From contig CANMXJ010000011.1 in NCBI GenBank assembly GCA_947501805.1, positions 1 to 64,000 on the forward strand: DNA of 64,000 nt, in the 5' to 3' direction. The position numbers were made by a program, and so were the translations under genes. The notes under the pieces are model-generated. The model had not been told where the DNA came from. It made no database searches and worked only from the letters and a program-made list of their open reading frames with translations. Of the stretch, positions 28,675 to 39,700 are shown piece after piece. Source of the stretch: an uncultured Sulfitobacter sp. (GTDB lineage: Bacteria; Pseudomonadota; Alphaproteobacteria; Rhodobacterales; Rhodobacteraceae). How positions within the stretch are numbered: the stretch's first letter is position 1; every line of letters starts with the position of its first letter.

Positions 28675-30567
28675 TCAGCGTTGGAAAATGTAATTGCCCG
28701 GCGCATCATCCAGCTTGGCCGCCGAGGTGTTCGCCCCCCCCATCATCGGGGGTTTTCCGGTTCCACTGGAATGGGCCCGTGCCCACGCCACATATTCCGG
28801 CCACCATGATCCCTCTTTCTGGCTGGTCCGCTCGCGCCATTCCTCAGGCGGCACATAATGGGCCGTATGGGGTGTTTCGGTGATCTGATAGGTCCGGCGT
28901 GCGTGACCCGGCTCACTGACAATCCCGGTGTTGTGCCCGCCGGATGTCAGCACGAAAGTGATGTCCGCATCCGCAAGCAGGTGCAGCTTGTACACCGATT
29001 GCCAAGGTGCCACGTGATCACCGGAAGTAGACACGCAGAACAGTGGCGTCGAGATATCGCTGATCGCGACAGCTTTGCCGCCGACCTCGTACTGGCCCTG
29101 CGATAGCGCATTGTCCAAATAGAGACGGCGCAGATATTCGCTGTGCATTCTGTAGGGCATGCGGGTTGCATCGGCGTTCCAGGCCATCAGATCAAACATC
29201 TCCTGACGCCCTCCCATCAGGTATTCATGCACATAACGTGACCAAATCAGGTCTTTGGAACGCAGCAGTTGGAATGCGCCCGCCATCTGCTTGGTGTCCA
29301 GATATCCCTGATCCCACATCATGTGTTCCAGAAAAGACACCTGACTTTCGCCTGTGAACAATTGCAATTCGCCGGGGTCCTCAAAATCGACCTGAGTCGC
29401 CAGCAGCGACAGGGATTTCAATCTGTCATCGTGATCGCGCGCCATTTGCGCCGCCTTGATCGATAAAAGCGTTCCACCAAGGCAATATCCAACGCCATGT
29501 ACCGGCGTGTCTGGCACAATGCCCCCAACCGCGTCCAGCGCCTCGCCAAGCGCAGCAATGTAATCGTCCATACCCAGATCACGGTCGCCCGCATCAGGAT
29601 TGCGCCATGACACCATGAAGACCGTGAACCCTTGTTCAACCAGATAGCGCACCAGCGAGTTATGTGGCGACAGATCAAGGATATAGTATTTCATAATCCA
29701 CGCAGGCACGATCAGGATCGGCTCTGCGGTGACGGTCTTTGTCTGCGGCGCGTACTGGATCAGCTCAAACAAATGCGAGCGAAAAACCACCTTGCCCGGC
29801 GTGACTGCTACATCCCGACCCGGCTGGTAATTCTCGGCCCCGACGGGAGGTTTCCCCGAGATCGCGCGCTCCCAATCCTCGGCCATGTTTTGCGCGCCAC
29901 GGACCAGATTGGCCCCGCCCTCTTCGATGGTTTTGGCAATTACCTCTGGGTTGGTCCAAAGCCCGTTGGCAGGCGACATCATGTCGAGGATTTGACGTGT
30001 GGCAAAGGAAACAGCCTGCTCGTCGCGGCGCGACATACCATCAACATCGTTGGTCGCATTGTACCACCACTGCTGGGTCAGCAGAAAATTCTGGTAGATC
30101 AGATTGTAGGGCCATTGCTGCCATTCAGGAGCATTGAACCTTTTATCATGTTTCAACGGCAAGATACAGGGCTCGACCTCTCCGCCTTTTGCCTGCTGGC
30201 CGATTGTGATGGCTAAACGGGCGGCCTTGCGCGCAGCCTTTTCAACCAGTTGCAACTGTTTTCCGGGAGAGCCCGCCAAATGGACACCCCAGTTAAAAAA
30301 CAGAGACGAGAGACCAAACGGGGTCACGCCCATCGTGAAACGGGACAAATGCGCCTTGATCGCATGATCAATACTCTCTGTGCTGTAGTTGTCCGGCACG
30401 ACCCGATTGCAATGCAGGCTCAATTCCGGCGGGATCAACTCTTTCGCAGGGTCAATTCCATTAGACACAGGTTCCGGCGCGTCGGTCTTTTCAGGCGCTT
30501 GAGAGACGGACAACACCGGCGACAAACTGTCGGTTTTTGCTTTTGGTTTTTTATTCACTTTTGCCAT
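28675..30567 (-). CDS. phaC: Class I poly(3-hydroxyalkanoate) synthase
   Basis: A 630-residue PHA synthase that polymerises 3-hydroxyacyl-CoA on granules. The lipase-box-like nucleophile is GVGYCLGG with C362; the later STSGDHVAPW aspartate and SGGHNTGI histidine complete the catalytic triad. The N-terminal domain starts after a Lys/Pro-rich leader. ATG at 30567 is chosen for AAAGGAAA nine bases upstream; a long frame further upstream is not supported. It is followed by pta and ackA, coupling carbon storage to acyl-phosphate metabolism. Confidence 0.93.
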   Translation of the reverse strand: MAKVNKKPKAKTDSLSPVLSVSQAPEKTDAPEPVSNGIDPAKELIPPELSLHCNRVVPDNYSTESIDHAIKAHLSRFTMGVTPFGLSSLFFNWGVHLAGSPGKQLQLVEKAARKAARLAITIGQQAKGGEVEPCILPLKHDKRFNAPEWQQWPYNLIYQNFLLTQQWWYNATNDVDGMSRRDEQAVSFATRQILDMMSPANGLWTNPEVIAKTIEEGGANLVRGAQNMAEDWERAISGKPPVGAENYQPGRDVAVTPGKVVFRSHLFELIQYAPQTKTVTAEPILIVPAWIMKYYILDLSPHNSLVRYLVEQGFTVFMVSWRNPDAGDRDLGMDDYIAALGEALDAVGGIVPDTPVHGVGYCLGGTLLSIKAAQMARDHDDRLKSLSLLATQVDFEDPGELQLFTGESQVSFLEHMMWDQGYLDTKQMAGAFQLLRSKDLIWSRYVHEYLMGGRQEMFDLMAWNADATRMPYRMHSEYLRRLYLDNALSQGQYEVGGKAVAISDISTPLFCVSTSGDHVAPWQSVYKLHLLADADITFVLTSGGHNTGIVSEPGHARRTYQITETPHTAHYVPPEEWRERTSQKEGSWWPEYVAWARAHSSGTGKPPMMGGANTSAAKLDDAPGNYIFQR

Positions 30568-30616
30568 CACTTTTCCTTTTGCCGTTCGGCTATCCACAGA
30601 TGGGGCCGCGTGAAAC

Positions 30617-31198
30617 TCAGAGGCTCCAGTCGTGGACATGCACATCCTTGCCGGAATGGTCCTTGAGGATGTCCACCGCCTGTTTTTCCTTTTGCTTGTC
30701 GGAAACACGGACCCACAACAGAATCCCGCCACGTTCGATCTGTTGCGCATAATAATCGCGGTGACGTTTGTCTGCGCGGCGCGCCAGAAGCACCCCGATC
30801 GCCGCCGCCGGTATGCCGACAATTGCAACCGCAGCAGCAGTCGCTGCTACTGCGCCACCTGCCGCTGCAGCGGCTGCCATCGCGACATAGGACGGGATGA
30901 AAAACGCCCCGCCGATAATCATACCTTCCATTTCGCCCATCGCCTCTTCCGAGACGAAGGCCGCGCGCGGCACATCGGGATCGTCTTCCAGATCCTCGGT
31001 GCGCCAATAGGCATCACCCAGTTTCTCCTTCATTGCCTTTTCATGGCCGAGCAGGCTGATGTCGTAGCGGCTGAACCCCGCCTTGCGCAAATCGTAGAAC
31101 GCCTTTTGCAAGGTCTCGAAACTGTCAAAGACCCCAACCGCTTCGGGGATGTTGATGACCGTTGTGTGTTCAGAATTCGTTTTGTCAGAATTCGACAT
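30617..31198 (-). CDS. Hypothetical stress-type protein with glycine/alanine-rich membrane segment
   Basis: A 193-residue protein. Residues ~20-60 (GVFDSFETLQKAFYDLRKAGFSRYDISLLG) look like the N-terminal alpha/beta module of general-stress-17M-type proteins, which detect or scan between two segments. Residues ~105-145 are a long Gly/Ala-rich hydrophobic stretch resembling a glycine zipper. The C-terminus (GGILLWVRVSDKQKEKQAVDIL) repeats the ferredoxin-like pattern. AAGGAG precedes the ATG at 31198. It is the first gene of the phaC-pta-ackA operon. Function unknown; possibly a membrane-associated stress protein. Confidence 0.75.
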   Translation of the reverse strand: MSNSDKTNSEHTTVINIPEAVGVFDSFETLQKAFYDLRKAGFSRYDISLLGHEKAMKEKLGDAYWRTEDLEDDPDVPRAAFVSEEAMGEMEGMIIGGAFFIPSYVAMAAAAAAGGAVAATAAAVAIVGIPAAAIGVLLARRADKRHRDYYAQQIERGGILLWVRVSDKQKEKQAVDILKDHSGKDVHVHDWSL

Positions 31199-31526
31199 AT
31201 TCTTCTCCTTGCTGGATGCCTCTCGCTGCAAGTCGCAATGATGACTTGCGGTTTTCATGAACGCAGTCTGGCGAACGAGAATGTCGCGGGCAAAACGGCT
31301 GTGGCATCATCGTGTTGACGATCTGAAGCCGCGCCGGAATAGCGAACCCGTCAATCTCGTATCGATTCTCGCTTGCACCAGATCATCTCACAGCTGCGTG
31401 GTCATTATCCTCGATCAACATCAGGTGGCGATTGCATGATCCAACAATCGGGGATTACGTATTCTGGCGCGAATTCATTGCACTTAGATAAGGCAACTGG
31501 CGCTTTGTGATGCTGTCCCAAGACCA
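31199..31526. other. Promoter region of the phaC operon; no gene seen
   Basis: About 330 bp between the FtsH stop and the first gene of the phaC operon. It must hold that operon's promoter. I looked for a 5-4-5 FNR-like palindrome and found only isolated half-sites (for example CGATCAA near 31420), so control may differ from that of the neighbouring operons. Confidence 0.45.
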
Positions 31527-33374
31527 TCATTCGTTTATTGCCATCATTTTACTTTGTCCGCTCTCGACGTTTAGTTCAGCCGCAAAGGCGCGCAGAGCTG
31601 CCTCGTCCAATGTCTCGACCTCCAGCAAGCGACAAGCGGAAGCTTCCAGAACATCGCGATTGGCTGTCAGGATTTCCAACGCCCGTTGCGAAACCTCGCG
31701 CAACACCTCGCGCACAGCTGCATCCATCGCCTCTGCGGTTGCCTCCGAATAGCTGCGCTCGATATAGCGCGGTGGCTGACCTTCAAGAAAACTGCTTTGC
31801 GAGGTTTCATAGCTGACGCTGCCCAGATCTGCATCCATACCATAGCGCGCCACCATGGAGCGGGCGATATCGGTGGCGCGTGCCAAGTCGTCGGCCGCGC
31901 CGGTAGACAGATGATCAAAAACCAGTTTCTCGGCCGCGCGACCGCCCATCAAAACGGCAATTTTGTCTCGCAGCTCTGCCTCGGTCATCAGGAAGCGGTC
32001 TTCGGTCGGACGCTGGATAGTATAGCCAAGTGCGCCAATCCCGCGCGGAATGATGGAGACCTTGTGGACCTCGTCCACGCCGGGCAGGGCCATCGACACA
32101 AGAGCGTGGCCCATCTCGTGATAGGCCACGATCTTGCGTTCGCGCGGGTTGATCAGACGGTTGCGCTTTTCCAGCCCGGCCACGATGCGTTCGATTGCAT
32201 TGGTAAAGTCCTCCATCGTGACAACCTCGCCGCGCCGCCGCGTCGCCAGAAGCGCTGCCTCGTTCACCAGATTTGCCAGATCAGCCCCGGAAAATCCCGT
32301 TGTCAGTGCCGCGATGTCCTCGAGCTCCAGATCGGAACCAAGAACGATCTTTTTCATATGCACTTTCAGAATCTGCACCCGACCCTTGCGGTCGGGCCGG
32401 TCCACCAGAACTTGTCGGTCAAATCGCCCCGCACGCAAAAGCGCCGGATCAAGGATTTCTGGCCGATTTGTCGCGGACAGCAGCACAACGCCGTCACTGG
32501 GATCAAAGCCGTCCAGTTCGGACAGGAGCTGGTTCAAGGTTTGTTCACGTTCGTCGTTGCCGCCCTGCATATTTCCAACACCGCGTGCCCGTCCCAGCGC
32601 ATCCAATTCGTCGATGAAAATAATGGCAGGTGCGGCTTGGCGTGCCTGCTCGAACAAATCGCGCACCCTTGCGGCACCAACGCCAACAAACATTTCCACA
32701 AATTCCGAACCGGAGATGGAATAGAACGGCACTCCGGCCTCGCCCGCAACAGCGCGCGCCAAAAGCGTCTTGCCTGTACCGGGTGGCCCCACCAGCAGGA
32801 TGCCTTTTGGCATACGCGCGCCAAGACTGCCGTAGCCTTTAGGGTCTTTTAGGAAATCAATGACTTCCTGCAATTCTGTTTTGGCCTCGTCTACTCCGGC
32901 AACATCGGCAAACGTCACCTTCGTGTCGCTTTCGACATAGACCTTTGCCTTGCTCTTGCCGATGGCAAGCATGCCTCCCATGCCTGCCCCTCCGCCCATG
33001 CGACGGATCAGTAAAACCCAGATGCCGACAAAGATCAGCGCCGGCAAGACCCAAGACAATAGCGTGGTGAACCATGTATTTTCGACCGCGCCGGTATAGG
33101 TGACACCGGTGTCGTTCAGCCGTTGAGCCAACTCCGGCGCGACTGGCGTGGCAACAAAGCCGGTCTTACCGTCTTGTGGCTCTGCGAAGGTGCCTGTGAT
33201 TCTGGTGCTGCCAATAGTGACCTCGTCAATCAGCCCGTCTTCAAGGTAAGTCTCGAACTGGCTGTAGGGGATGGCCTCGATTGTCTGGCTCTGAATCCAT
33301 AGATCACGGATAAGGACAATACCCAGGACAGCCACAAAAATGTACCAGATGTTGATCTGCGCACCACGGTTCAT
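31527..33374 (-). CDS. ftsH: FtsH-type membrane AAA+ zinc metalloprotease (probably an extra copy)
   Basis: A 615-residue protein: two membrane helices (~9-24 and ~103-123) flank a periplasmic domain; AAA+ module with P-loop GPPGTGKT (196-203), Walker [36 protein letters not shown]; and a metalloprotease domain with HEMGH. It degrades membrane and cytosolic proteins. It overlaps the P-type ATPase stop by 4 nt, an unusual partner, and is divergent in detail from the housekeeping form (for example [20 protein letters not shown] linker). Probably a stress-specific paralogue dedicated to membrane quality control. Confidence 0.92.
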   Translation of the reverse strand: MNRGAQINIWYIFVAVLGIVLIRDLWIQSQTIEAIPYSQFETYLEDGLIDEVTIGSTRITGTFAEPQDGKTGFVATPVAPELAQRLNDTGVTYTGAVENTWFTTLLSWVLPALIFVGIWVLLIRRMGGGAGMGGMLAIGKSKAKVYVESDTKVTFADVAGVDEAKTELQEVIDFLKDPKGYGSLGARMPKGILLVGPPGTGKTLLARAVAGEAGVPFYSISGSEFVEMFVGVGAARVRDLFEQARQAAPAIIFIDELDALGRARGVGNMQGGNDEREQTLNQLLSELDGFDPSDGVVLLSATNRPEILDPALLRAGRFDRQVLVDRPDRKGRVQILKVHMKKIVLGSDLELEDIAALTTGFSGADLANLVNEAALLATRRRGEVVTMEDFTNAIERIVAGLEKRNRLINPRERKIVAYHEMGHALVSMALPGVDEVHKVSIIPRGIGALGYTIQRPTEDRFLMTEAELRDKIAVLMGGRAAEKLVFDHLSTGAADDLARATDIARSMVARYGMDADLGSVSYETSQSSFLEGQPPRYIERSYSEATAEAMDAAVREVLREVSQRALEILTANRDVLEASACRLLEVETLDEAALRAFAAELNVESGQSKMMAINE

Positions 33375-36058
33375 GATCTTTCTCCTTTGGATAACGGTTC
33401 AGGCGGGGCCAGCCACAGGACGATTTGACCACCGATCAGCGTCAGCACGCTAAACCCGCCGGCCACGGCCAGCCCTTGCGTCCCCGGCGAGGGCAGACGC
33501 AGAACGTCTGACAGGCCCGGCAACCAGATCGCCGTACCGATCAGCCCAAGACACAAGCCGATGGCGCCCCAGACCCATGGATTGCGCGTAACCTCGTTGC
33601 GCAGCACGCCTGCATCGGGCGCGCGCATGTTGAACGCGTTCCATACCTGAGACAGCGCAAGCGTGACAAACGCCACGGTGATCGCCTGCGCCGTTGGTAA
33701 TGCAAGCCCATGCAGCGCCACGACAAAAGCGCTGAGCGTAGCGAATGTGATCATCGCGCCCAGCAGCGCGATATAGGCCCATCGACGATTGTCGATAATC
33801 GGCTCGGACGGATCACGCGGGGGGTGATCCATCACAGTATCGCTGCCCCTGCCAAGGCCCAGCGCGAAGGCGGGAAAAACATCCGTCACAAGGTTCAGAA
33901 AGAGAATTTGCAAAGGCAATAGCGGCGCAGGCAGCCCCGCCCCCACGGCGACCCCTACCACCAACACCTCGCTGACGTTACAAGACATCAGATAGACAAC
34001 AAATTTGCGGATATTGCCGAATATAACCCGGCCCTGCCGCATCGCCATGATGATCGTGGCAAAGGCATCGTCATTCAACACCATCTGCGCGGCTTCTCGC
34101 GCCACTTGCGTGCCGCGCTGGCCCATTGCAATACCGATATCCGCCTTCTTGAGTGCGGGTGCGTCGTTCACACCGTCACCTGTCATGGCCACAATCTGAC
34201 CGCTCTTTTGATAAAGTGTTACAATCTTCAGCTTGTCATCAGGGGCGACGCGGGCAAACACATCCGCGCTTAGAATACGCGCGCGGTCGGCCTCTGTGGG
34301 ATTGTCCAGATCCATGTCGCGAATATCTGCACCGTCCAAGGCTGTCAGCGTGCCTTCGATCAACCCTGCCTGCCGTGCGATCTCGGCGGCGGTGTTGGCG
34401 TGATCGCCCGTCATCATGACCACACGCACCCCTGCATGACGGCTTGCCGCAATGGCATCCGCGACATCGGCACGGATCGGGTCGGACAGGCACACCATGC
34501 CGATCAATGTCAGTCCCTCGTAAGGGTCTGCGTCAACATCTGCCGTCTTGGTTGCAAGCCCCAATAGCCGCAATCCTCGGGACGCCTGCGCAAGTACGCG
34601 TGCGGACCAGACCGCGCGGTCCTCATCGTTCAGCGGCTTCGAACCTTCCTCGGTCAAGATGTTATCACAGACCTCCAGCACCGCTTCCGGTGCGCCTTTG
34701 ACAGCAAAGAACGGCCCTTCGGGCCCGTTGTGGACAGTCGCCATCATCTTGGTATCTGGATCAAAGGGATGTTGTTTCTCTTCGGGATAAGCCTGCAGGA
34801 TCACATCCCGTGGCTGTCCAGTGGAATGGGACATATCCAGAAGCGCCAGCTCCATCGGATCACCGATACGCTGCTCCCCGTCACCAAGACTTGCCCCGTT
34901 GCACAAGGCACCCGTCCGGATCGCCAAAGCCAGCGGTCCCGTTGCGGGTCTCGGCGTGCACTCTTGCAGGTCGTCCGCCTCGACATCGCCCGCCTCCAGA
35001 AGATACCCTGCCACAGTCATCCGGTTCTCCGTCAGCGTTCCGGTTTTATCGGTCAGGATGATCGTCGTTGATCCCAGTGTCTCAACCGCAGACAGACGGG
35101 ACAAAAGCGCATTCCTCTGCGCCATCCGCCACATGCCGCGCGCCAGGCACAGGGTCGCGACCACCGGCAGACCTTCGGGCACAGCGGCAACAGCCAAGGC
35201 AATCCCGGTCTCGATCATCTGGGCCAATGGCTGGCCCCGTAGAATGCCCGCAACAACGATGAATACCGTCAAAGCAAGGGTCAGCCAAACCAGCTTGTGG
35301 CCAAGCCGGTCCAGACGCTGTTCCAACGGGGACGCCTCGCCCTGCGCATTTTGGGTCAATGCGCTGATCTGCCCCAACTGGGTTTGCATCCCGGTGCCGG
35401 TAACAATCGCGACGGCCGTTCCTTGGGTGACGCCCGAGCCTTTGAAGACCATGTTTGTGCGCTCTGCCACCACGGTATCGGGAGCAAGCGCATCAGTCTG
35501 CTTTTGCACAGGAACGGATTCGCCCGTTAACACCGATTCATCGACGTGCAGATTGGACGCAACAACCAGCCGCATGTCTGCAGTAACGATGTCGCCCGCA
35601 TCCAGCAGGACCACATCACCGGGCACCAGCGCCTGTGCATCAAGCATGCGAGTTTTTCCGTCGCGCCGCACTTGCGTGGTTACCTGCGCAATCTGGTGCA
35701 GGGCCTCCATAGATCGCGCTGCGCGTAACTCTGTCGCAAAACCAATGACACCGTTGATCAAAAGAACGGCAACAATCGCCAGTGCCTCGACCACATCACC
35801 CAGAAAAAGCGAGAAACCTGCAGCAGCCGCCAGCAGCCATACGATGATGCCCTGAAACTGGTGAAGAAAAATTGAAAGCGTGCTTTGGGTGGCTTGTCTG
35901 CGCAAGGCGTTCGCGCCGTATCGCGCCCGGCGCTCTTCGATTTCAACGCTTTGCAAGCCCTTCTCGGGGTTAACGCCCAATGTATCGGCGACCCTGTCAA
36001 TTTCTTTGGAAAATGCCTGTTGTTCAATATCAGCGTTCATTGGCGCAGCCCAATCCAT
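33371..36058 (-). CDS. P2-type cation-transporting ATPase
   Basis: An 895-residue P-type ATPase. N-terminal cation_ATPase_N-like segment (GVNPEKGLQSVEIEERRARYGAN, quoted in part), actuator TGES (178-181), PEGLP (294-298) in helix 4 as in SERCA/PMR-type Ca2+ pumps, phosphorylation site D337 in DKTGT, hinge GDGVNDAP, and C-terminal NLVTDVFPAFALG. The transported ion (Ca2+, Mn2+, Na+ or other) is not certain. Size and motifs resemble mycobacterial CtpF. Start at 36058 or 36040; neither has a strong ribosome site. First gene of a two-gene operon with ftsH, downstream of an FNR-like box. Confidence 0.9.
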   Translation of the reverse strand: MDWAAPMNADIEQQAFSKEIDRVADTLGVNPEKGLQSVEIEERRARYGANALRRQATQSTLSIFLHQFQGIIVWLLAAAAGFSLFLGDVVEALAIVAVLLINGVIGFATELRAARSMEALHQIAQVTTQVRRDGKTRMLDAQALVPGDVVLLDAGDIVTADMRLVVASNLHVDESVLTGESVPVQKQTDALAPDTVVAERTNMVFKGSGVTQGTAVAIVTGTGMQTQLGQISALTQNAQGEASPLEQRLDRLGHKLVWLTLALTVFIVVAGILRGQPLAQMIETGIALAVAAVPEGLPVVATLCLARGMWRMAQRNALLSRLSAVETLGSTTIILTDKTGTLTENRMTVAGYLLEAGDVEADDLQECTPRPATGPLALAIRTGALCNGASLGDGEQRIGDPMELALLDMSHSTGQPRDVILQAYPEEKQHPFDPDTKMMATVHNGPEGPFFAVKGAPEAVLEVCDNILTEEGSKPLNDEDRAVWSARVLAQASRGLRLLGLATKTADVDADPYEGLTLIGMVCLSDPIRADVADAIAASRHAGVRVVMMTGDHANTAAEIARQAGLIEGTLTALDGADIRDMDLDNPTEADRARILSADVFARVAPDDKLKIVTLYQKSGQIVAMTGDGVNDAPALKKADIGIAMGQRGTQVAREAAQMVLNDDAFATIIMAMRQGRVIFGNIRKFVVYLMSCNVSEVLVVGVAVGAGLPAPLLPLQILFLNLVTDVFPAFALGLGRGSDTVMDHPPRDPSEPIIDNRRWAYIALLGAMITFATLSAFVVALHGLALPTAQAITVAFVTLALSQVWNAFNMRAPDAGVLRNEVTRNPWVWGAIGLCLGLIGTAIWLPGLSDVLRLPSPGTQGLAVAGGFSVLTLIGGQIVLWLAPPEPLSKGERS

Positions 36059-36100
36059 GACGATCTACGCCCGATCTAACGCGTCCGGGGGGTGGTCCGA

Positions 36101-36114
36101 TTAACGCAGATCAA
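36101..36114. promoter_or_regulatory. FNR/DNR-like box in the P-ATPase / DsrE-like divergon
   Basis: TTAACGCAGATCAA has the same half-sites (TTAAC and ATCAA) as the box at 13004-13017. On the minus strand TTAGAT (36074-36079) is 31 bp from its centre and would serve the P-ATPase; on the plus strand TATTGC at about 36138 is a weaker partner for the DsrE-like gene. Confidence 0.5.
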
Positions 36115-36268
36115 TTGGCCGACAAAAGAGCACCGCGTATTGCCCTGTGATAATCCCGAAACCCCAGCGCTGTCCTAACCATGCATTGCAGCTGATCCTC
36201 AGTCGCCGGTTCGGTGCAGATTCGCTGCGAAAACTGCGTAATTCTGATCAAACGTGGAGGATATCCAG

Positions 36269-36709
36269 ATGACTTTTTCAAAACTTACCCTTGCAGCATG
36301 CACGGCCTTTGTCATGGCCGGAACAGCGTTGGCCGATACGCAAGATCGACTGTTGACGATCATCACCTCGCCAGAGCCGCAAACACAGCTCATGGCGATG
36401 GTTCTGACCATGCAGGCCGCCCAGAAGGGGGCGGACGCGCATATCATGCTTTGCGGTCCGGCTGGTGACATCGCCCTACGCGATGCCCCGCAAAGCGCCA
36501 CGGCAGGCCAGCCGCCCCGTGATATGAGCCCTCAAGGTCTGATGCAGGCGATTCGCAAAAACACAGGCACAACCGTCGAGGTCTGCGCAATCTATCTGCC
36601 CGCAAAAGGGGCTGACGCGTCTGTTCTGCTCGACGGGATCACAGCTGCTGATCCGGCTGCAATGGCAGCGCGGCTACTGGATGACGATACAACTGTCCTG
36701 ACGTTCTAA
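36269..36709 (+). CDS. Small exported DsrE-like protein (paralogue A)
   Basis: A 146-residue protein with a signal peptide (cut near TALADT). The mature part reads TIITSPEPQTQLMAMVLTMQ and AHIMLCGPAGDIAL, a Rossmann-like sulfur-carrier fold resembling DsrE/DsrF proteins, with cysteines in MLCGPAG and VEVCAIYLP. GGAGG lies eight bases before the ATG at 36269. A close paralogue of the same length is encoded at 46706-47146 at the end of the cytochrome bd/SQR block. It converges on the RND gene with a 4-nt overlap. Possibly handles reactive sulfur species in the periplasm, which is inference. Confidence 0.75.
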   Translation: MTFSKLTLAACTAFVMAGTALADTQDRLLTIITSPEPQTQLMAMVLTMQAAQKGADAHIMLCGPAGDIALRDAPQSATAGQPPRDMSPQGLMQAIRKNTGTTVEVCAIYLPAKGADASVLLDGITAADPAAMAARLLDDDTTVLTF

Positions 36710-39700
36710 CGGGCATCCAGCCGTGGTGCAGCATCCGGCGTTGGCGCGGGCCGCCGACGCCGGGCATCAGCGTTTTCGCCAAGCATCAACATGGCGGGTG
36801 TCAGGATCAACGTCAGAAGTGTTGCGATGACCAGACCCCCTGCGATGGCTGAAGACAACTCGGTCCACCACTGCGTTGACGGCGCTCCGTAGACAATCTC
36901 CCGGGTAAAGAAATTAAGGTTCAGCCCGATGACCATTGGCATCAGTCCAAGCGCCGTAGTGACAGAGGTAAGCACAACGGGACGCAAGCGCTGCGCGCCC
37001 GTGCGCAGCGCGGCCTCCAGCGGCGACTGCCCCGCGCGTTTCAAGTCGTTAAAGGTGTCGATCAGCACGATGTTGTTGTTCACCACAATCCCCGCAAGCG
37101 CGATCACGCCAATGCCGCCCATAACAATGCCGAAAGGGCGACCGGTAACAAGCAGACCCAGCAAGACGCCTGCCACGGAAAAGATTATCGCGCTCATCAC
37201 GATACCGGCCTGAAAGAAACTGTTGAATTGCAGCACCAGTATCACAAACATCAGTGTCACTGCCGCGATGAAGGCCCCGATCAAAAAGGTCATCGCTTCC
37301 TGCTGGTCTTCGGCCTCGCCTGCAAAGCCGAAAATCACGCCCTCGGGCAGATCCGCCGCCTCAAGCGCGCCGGTCAGGGCAGTGATCTGGTCGTTGACCA
37401 GAAGGCCGGGTGCGACGTTCGCTTCGATTGTGGTGACACGACGCTCGTCGATGCGGCGGATGATGCCGGTACGCTCTGACGGTACGAAGGTCACAAAATT
37501 CGAGATTGGGACCAACCCCGAAGCCGTTGGCACCCGCAGGTTTACCAATTCGCTAAGTGAGCGGGCATCTGCGGGAAAACGCACCCGAATGTCGAGCCCA
37601 CCTTCCGCATCCGACGGCCGGTAATCAGCAACCGTAATACCTTGGGTCAACAGCTGCACGGCCTGTCCCAAAAGGCTGACATCTGCGCCAAAACGCGCGG
37701 CTTCAGCCCGGTTCACGAGAATGGAAACTTCGACCCCCGGCACCGGCCTTGTGTCCGTAACGTCGGTGAAACCACCGATCCTGTCCATGATGGCACGGAT
37801 CTGTTCAACCGCCGCAGTCTGGATATCGGACGTGCGGGCGGTGATCTCCAGATTGACGGGCTTTCCCGCGCTCGGCCCCATGTCCTGTGTCAACACCTGT
37901 ACGTCGATGCCTGCGATGTCTGAAACACTCTTGCGGATGTCCGCGCCAATCTCGGCAGCGCTGCGCCGCGTGTCCCAGTCTGTCAGTTCCAGTTGCAGGG
38001 TGCCGATGGTTTCCTCGTCCCCGCGCCCCGCGCTCATGGTAGAGCGGGCATAGATGCTCGCGATCTCGTCATACCCCAGCAGGCGTGCCTCCACATCACG
38101 AACCAGCCTGTCCCGCTCGAAGATCGAAAAATTGTCACGGGCGCGCACCTGCACCTGCATGAATTCCGGTTCGATTTCGGGAAAGAAACTAACACCTTTG
38201 CCCAAATGGCCATAGAGCCCGAACGTGCCCAACAGCAAGGCCAGCGCCAGCAGGAGCGTCGCACCTGGCCGCAGGATCGCCCATTCAAGCACCTTGATAT
38301 AGCCCCCCGTTAACCCGCCAATATCGCGTGGATCGCCGATTTCCGCGGCATAAAGCGCGGCTTTGGCGCGGCCGGTTTTTGCCTGTCGCTTGCCAATCAG
38401 CCCGCCCACCACCGGAATAAAAACCAGCGCCATAAAGAGTGACGCGGTCAGTGTCAGAATAACGGTGATCGGCAGGTATTTCATGAATTCGCCAACCATG
38501 CCGGTCCAGAACAACAACGGAAAGAACACCGAAAGCGTCGTCGCCGTTGACGCGATAATTGGCCATGCCATGCGCTTGGCAGCAAAGGCATAGGCCGCTT
38601 GCGGAGCCACGCCCTCTTCCAGTTTGCGATCCGCCAGTTCGGTGGTCACGATAGCCCCGTCCACCAGCATCCCCACAACAAGAATTAGTGCGAACAAAAC
38701 GATGATATTCATCGAATAGCCCATCGCCCAAATCGCAATGATCCCCGCAAAAAACGCCCCCGGAATGGCCAGTCCAACAAGGATAGCCGAGCGCGGCCCA
38801 AGTGCCAAAACGATCACGATCATCACCAGGATGACGGCTGCGATCACGTTGGCCTCAAGATCGCTGAGAAAGCTTTCGACTGTTTCCGATTGGTCCTGAA
38901 GCCACGTAATCTCGACGTTTTCGGGCCAATCTGCCTGCAATGCGGAGACACGTGCCCGCACGGCGTCCACTGTCTCGATGATATTGGCACCGGAGCGTTT
39001 TGTGATTTCCAATGCCAGCGCAGGCTGCCCGTTGATACGGGCAAAGCTGTCAGGATCCTCAAAGGCACGGCGCACGGTGGCGATATCACCAAAGGTAACA
39101 ACCGCATTTCCGCGCACACGCACCGGCATCGCCAAAACGTCGTCCAGATCCTCGATCAGGCCGGGCACTTTCAACACGATACGGCCCGCTCCGGTTTCAA
39201 TCGCACCCGCCGCAATCAGACGGTTGTTGCGCTGGATCTGCCCGATCACTTCGTCAAACGTCAGATTGTACGTCTCAAACACTGTGGGACTGATCAACAC
39301 CTCCAGAAACTCGAAACGCTGGCCGCCGATATCGACCTCCAGCACGCCTTCCAAGCCTTCGATCTCTTCCTGAACGGTCTCGGCAATGGCATTCAGTGCA
39401 CGCTCTGGCACAGGGCCAGACAGGATCGCGGTAATGACCGGAAACAGCGAGATGTCGATTTCCGTGACCGTCACCTCATAGGCGTCCTCTGGCAGTTCGC
39501 TTTCGGCGCGATCCACCGCATCACGCACCAATTGCAACGCCTCCTGATTGTCGCCACCGGGGCTGAATTCAAGTTGCAGACTGGCAAAGCCTTCGGCGGC
39601 GTCAGAACTCAGCCGTTCCAACCCTTCAATCGACGCGAATTCGCGTTCCAGCGGTTCCAGCAACAAGCGTTCGGCATCTTCGGGGCTGATCCCGTCAAGT

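Noticed and set aside
31199..31526. Possible FNR box upstream of the phaC operon
   Set aside because: Only isolated half-sites were found; no 5-4-5 palindrome.
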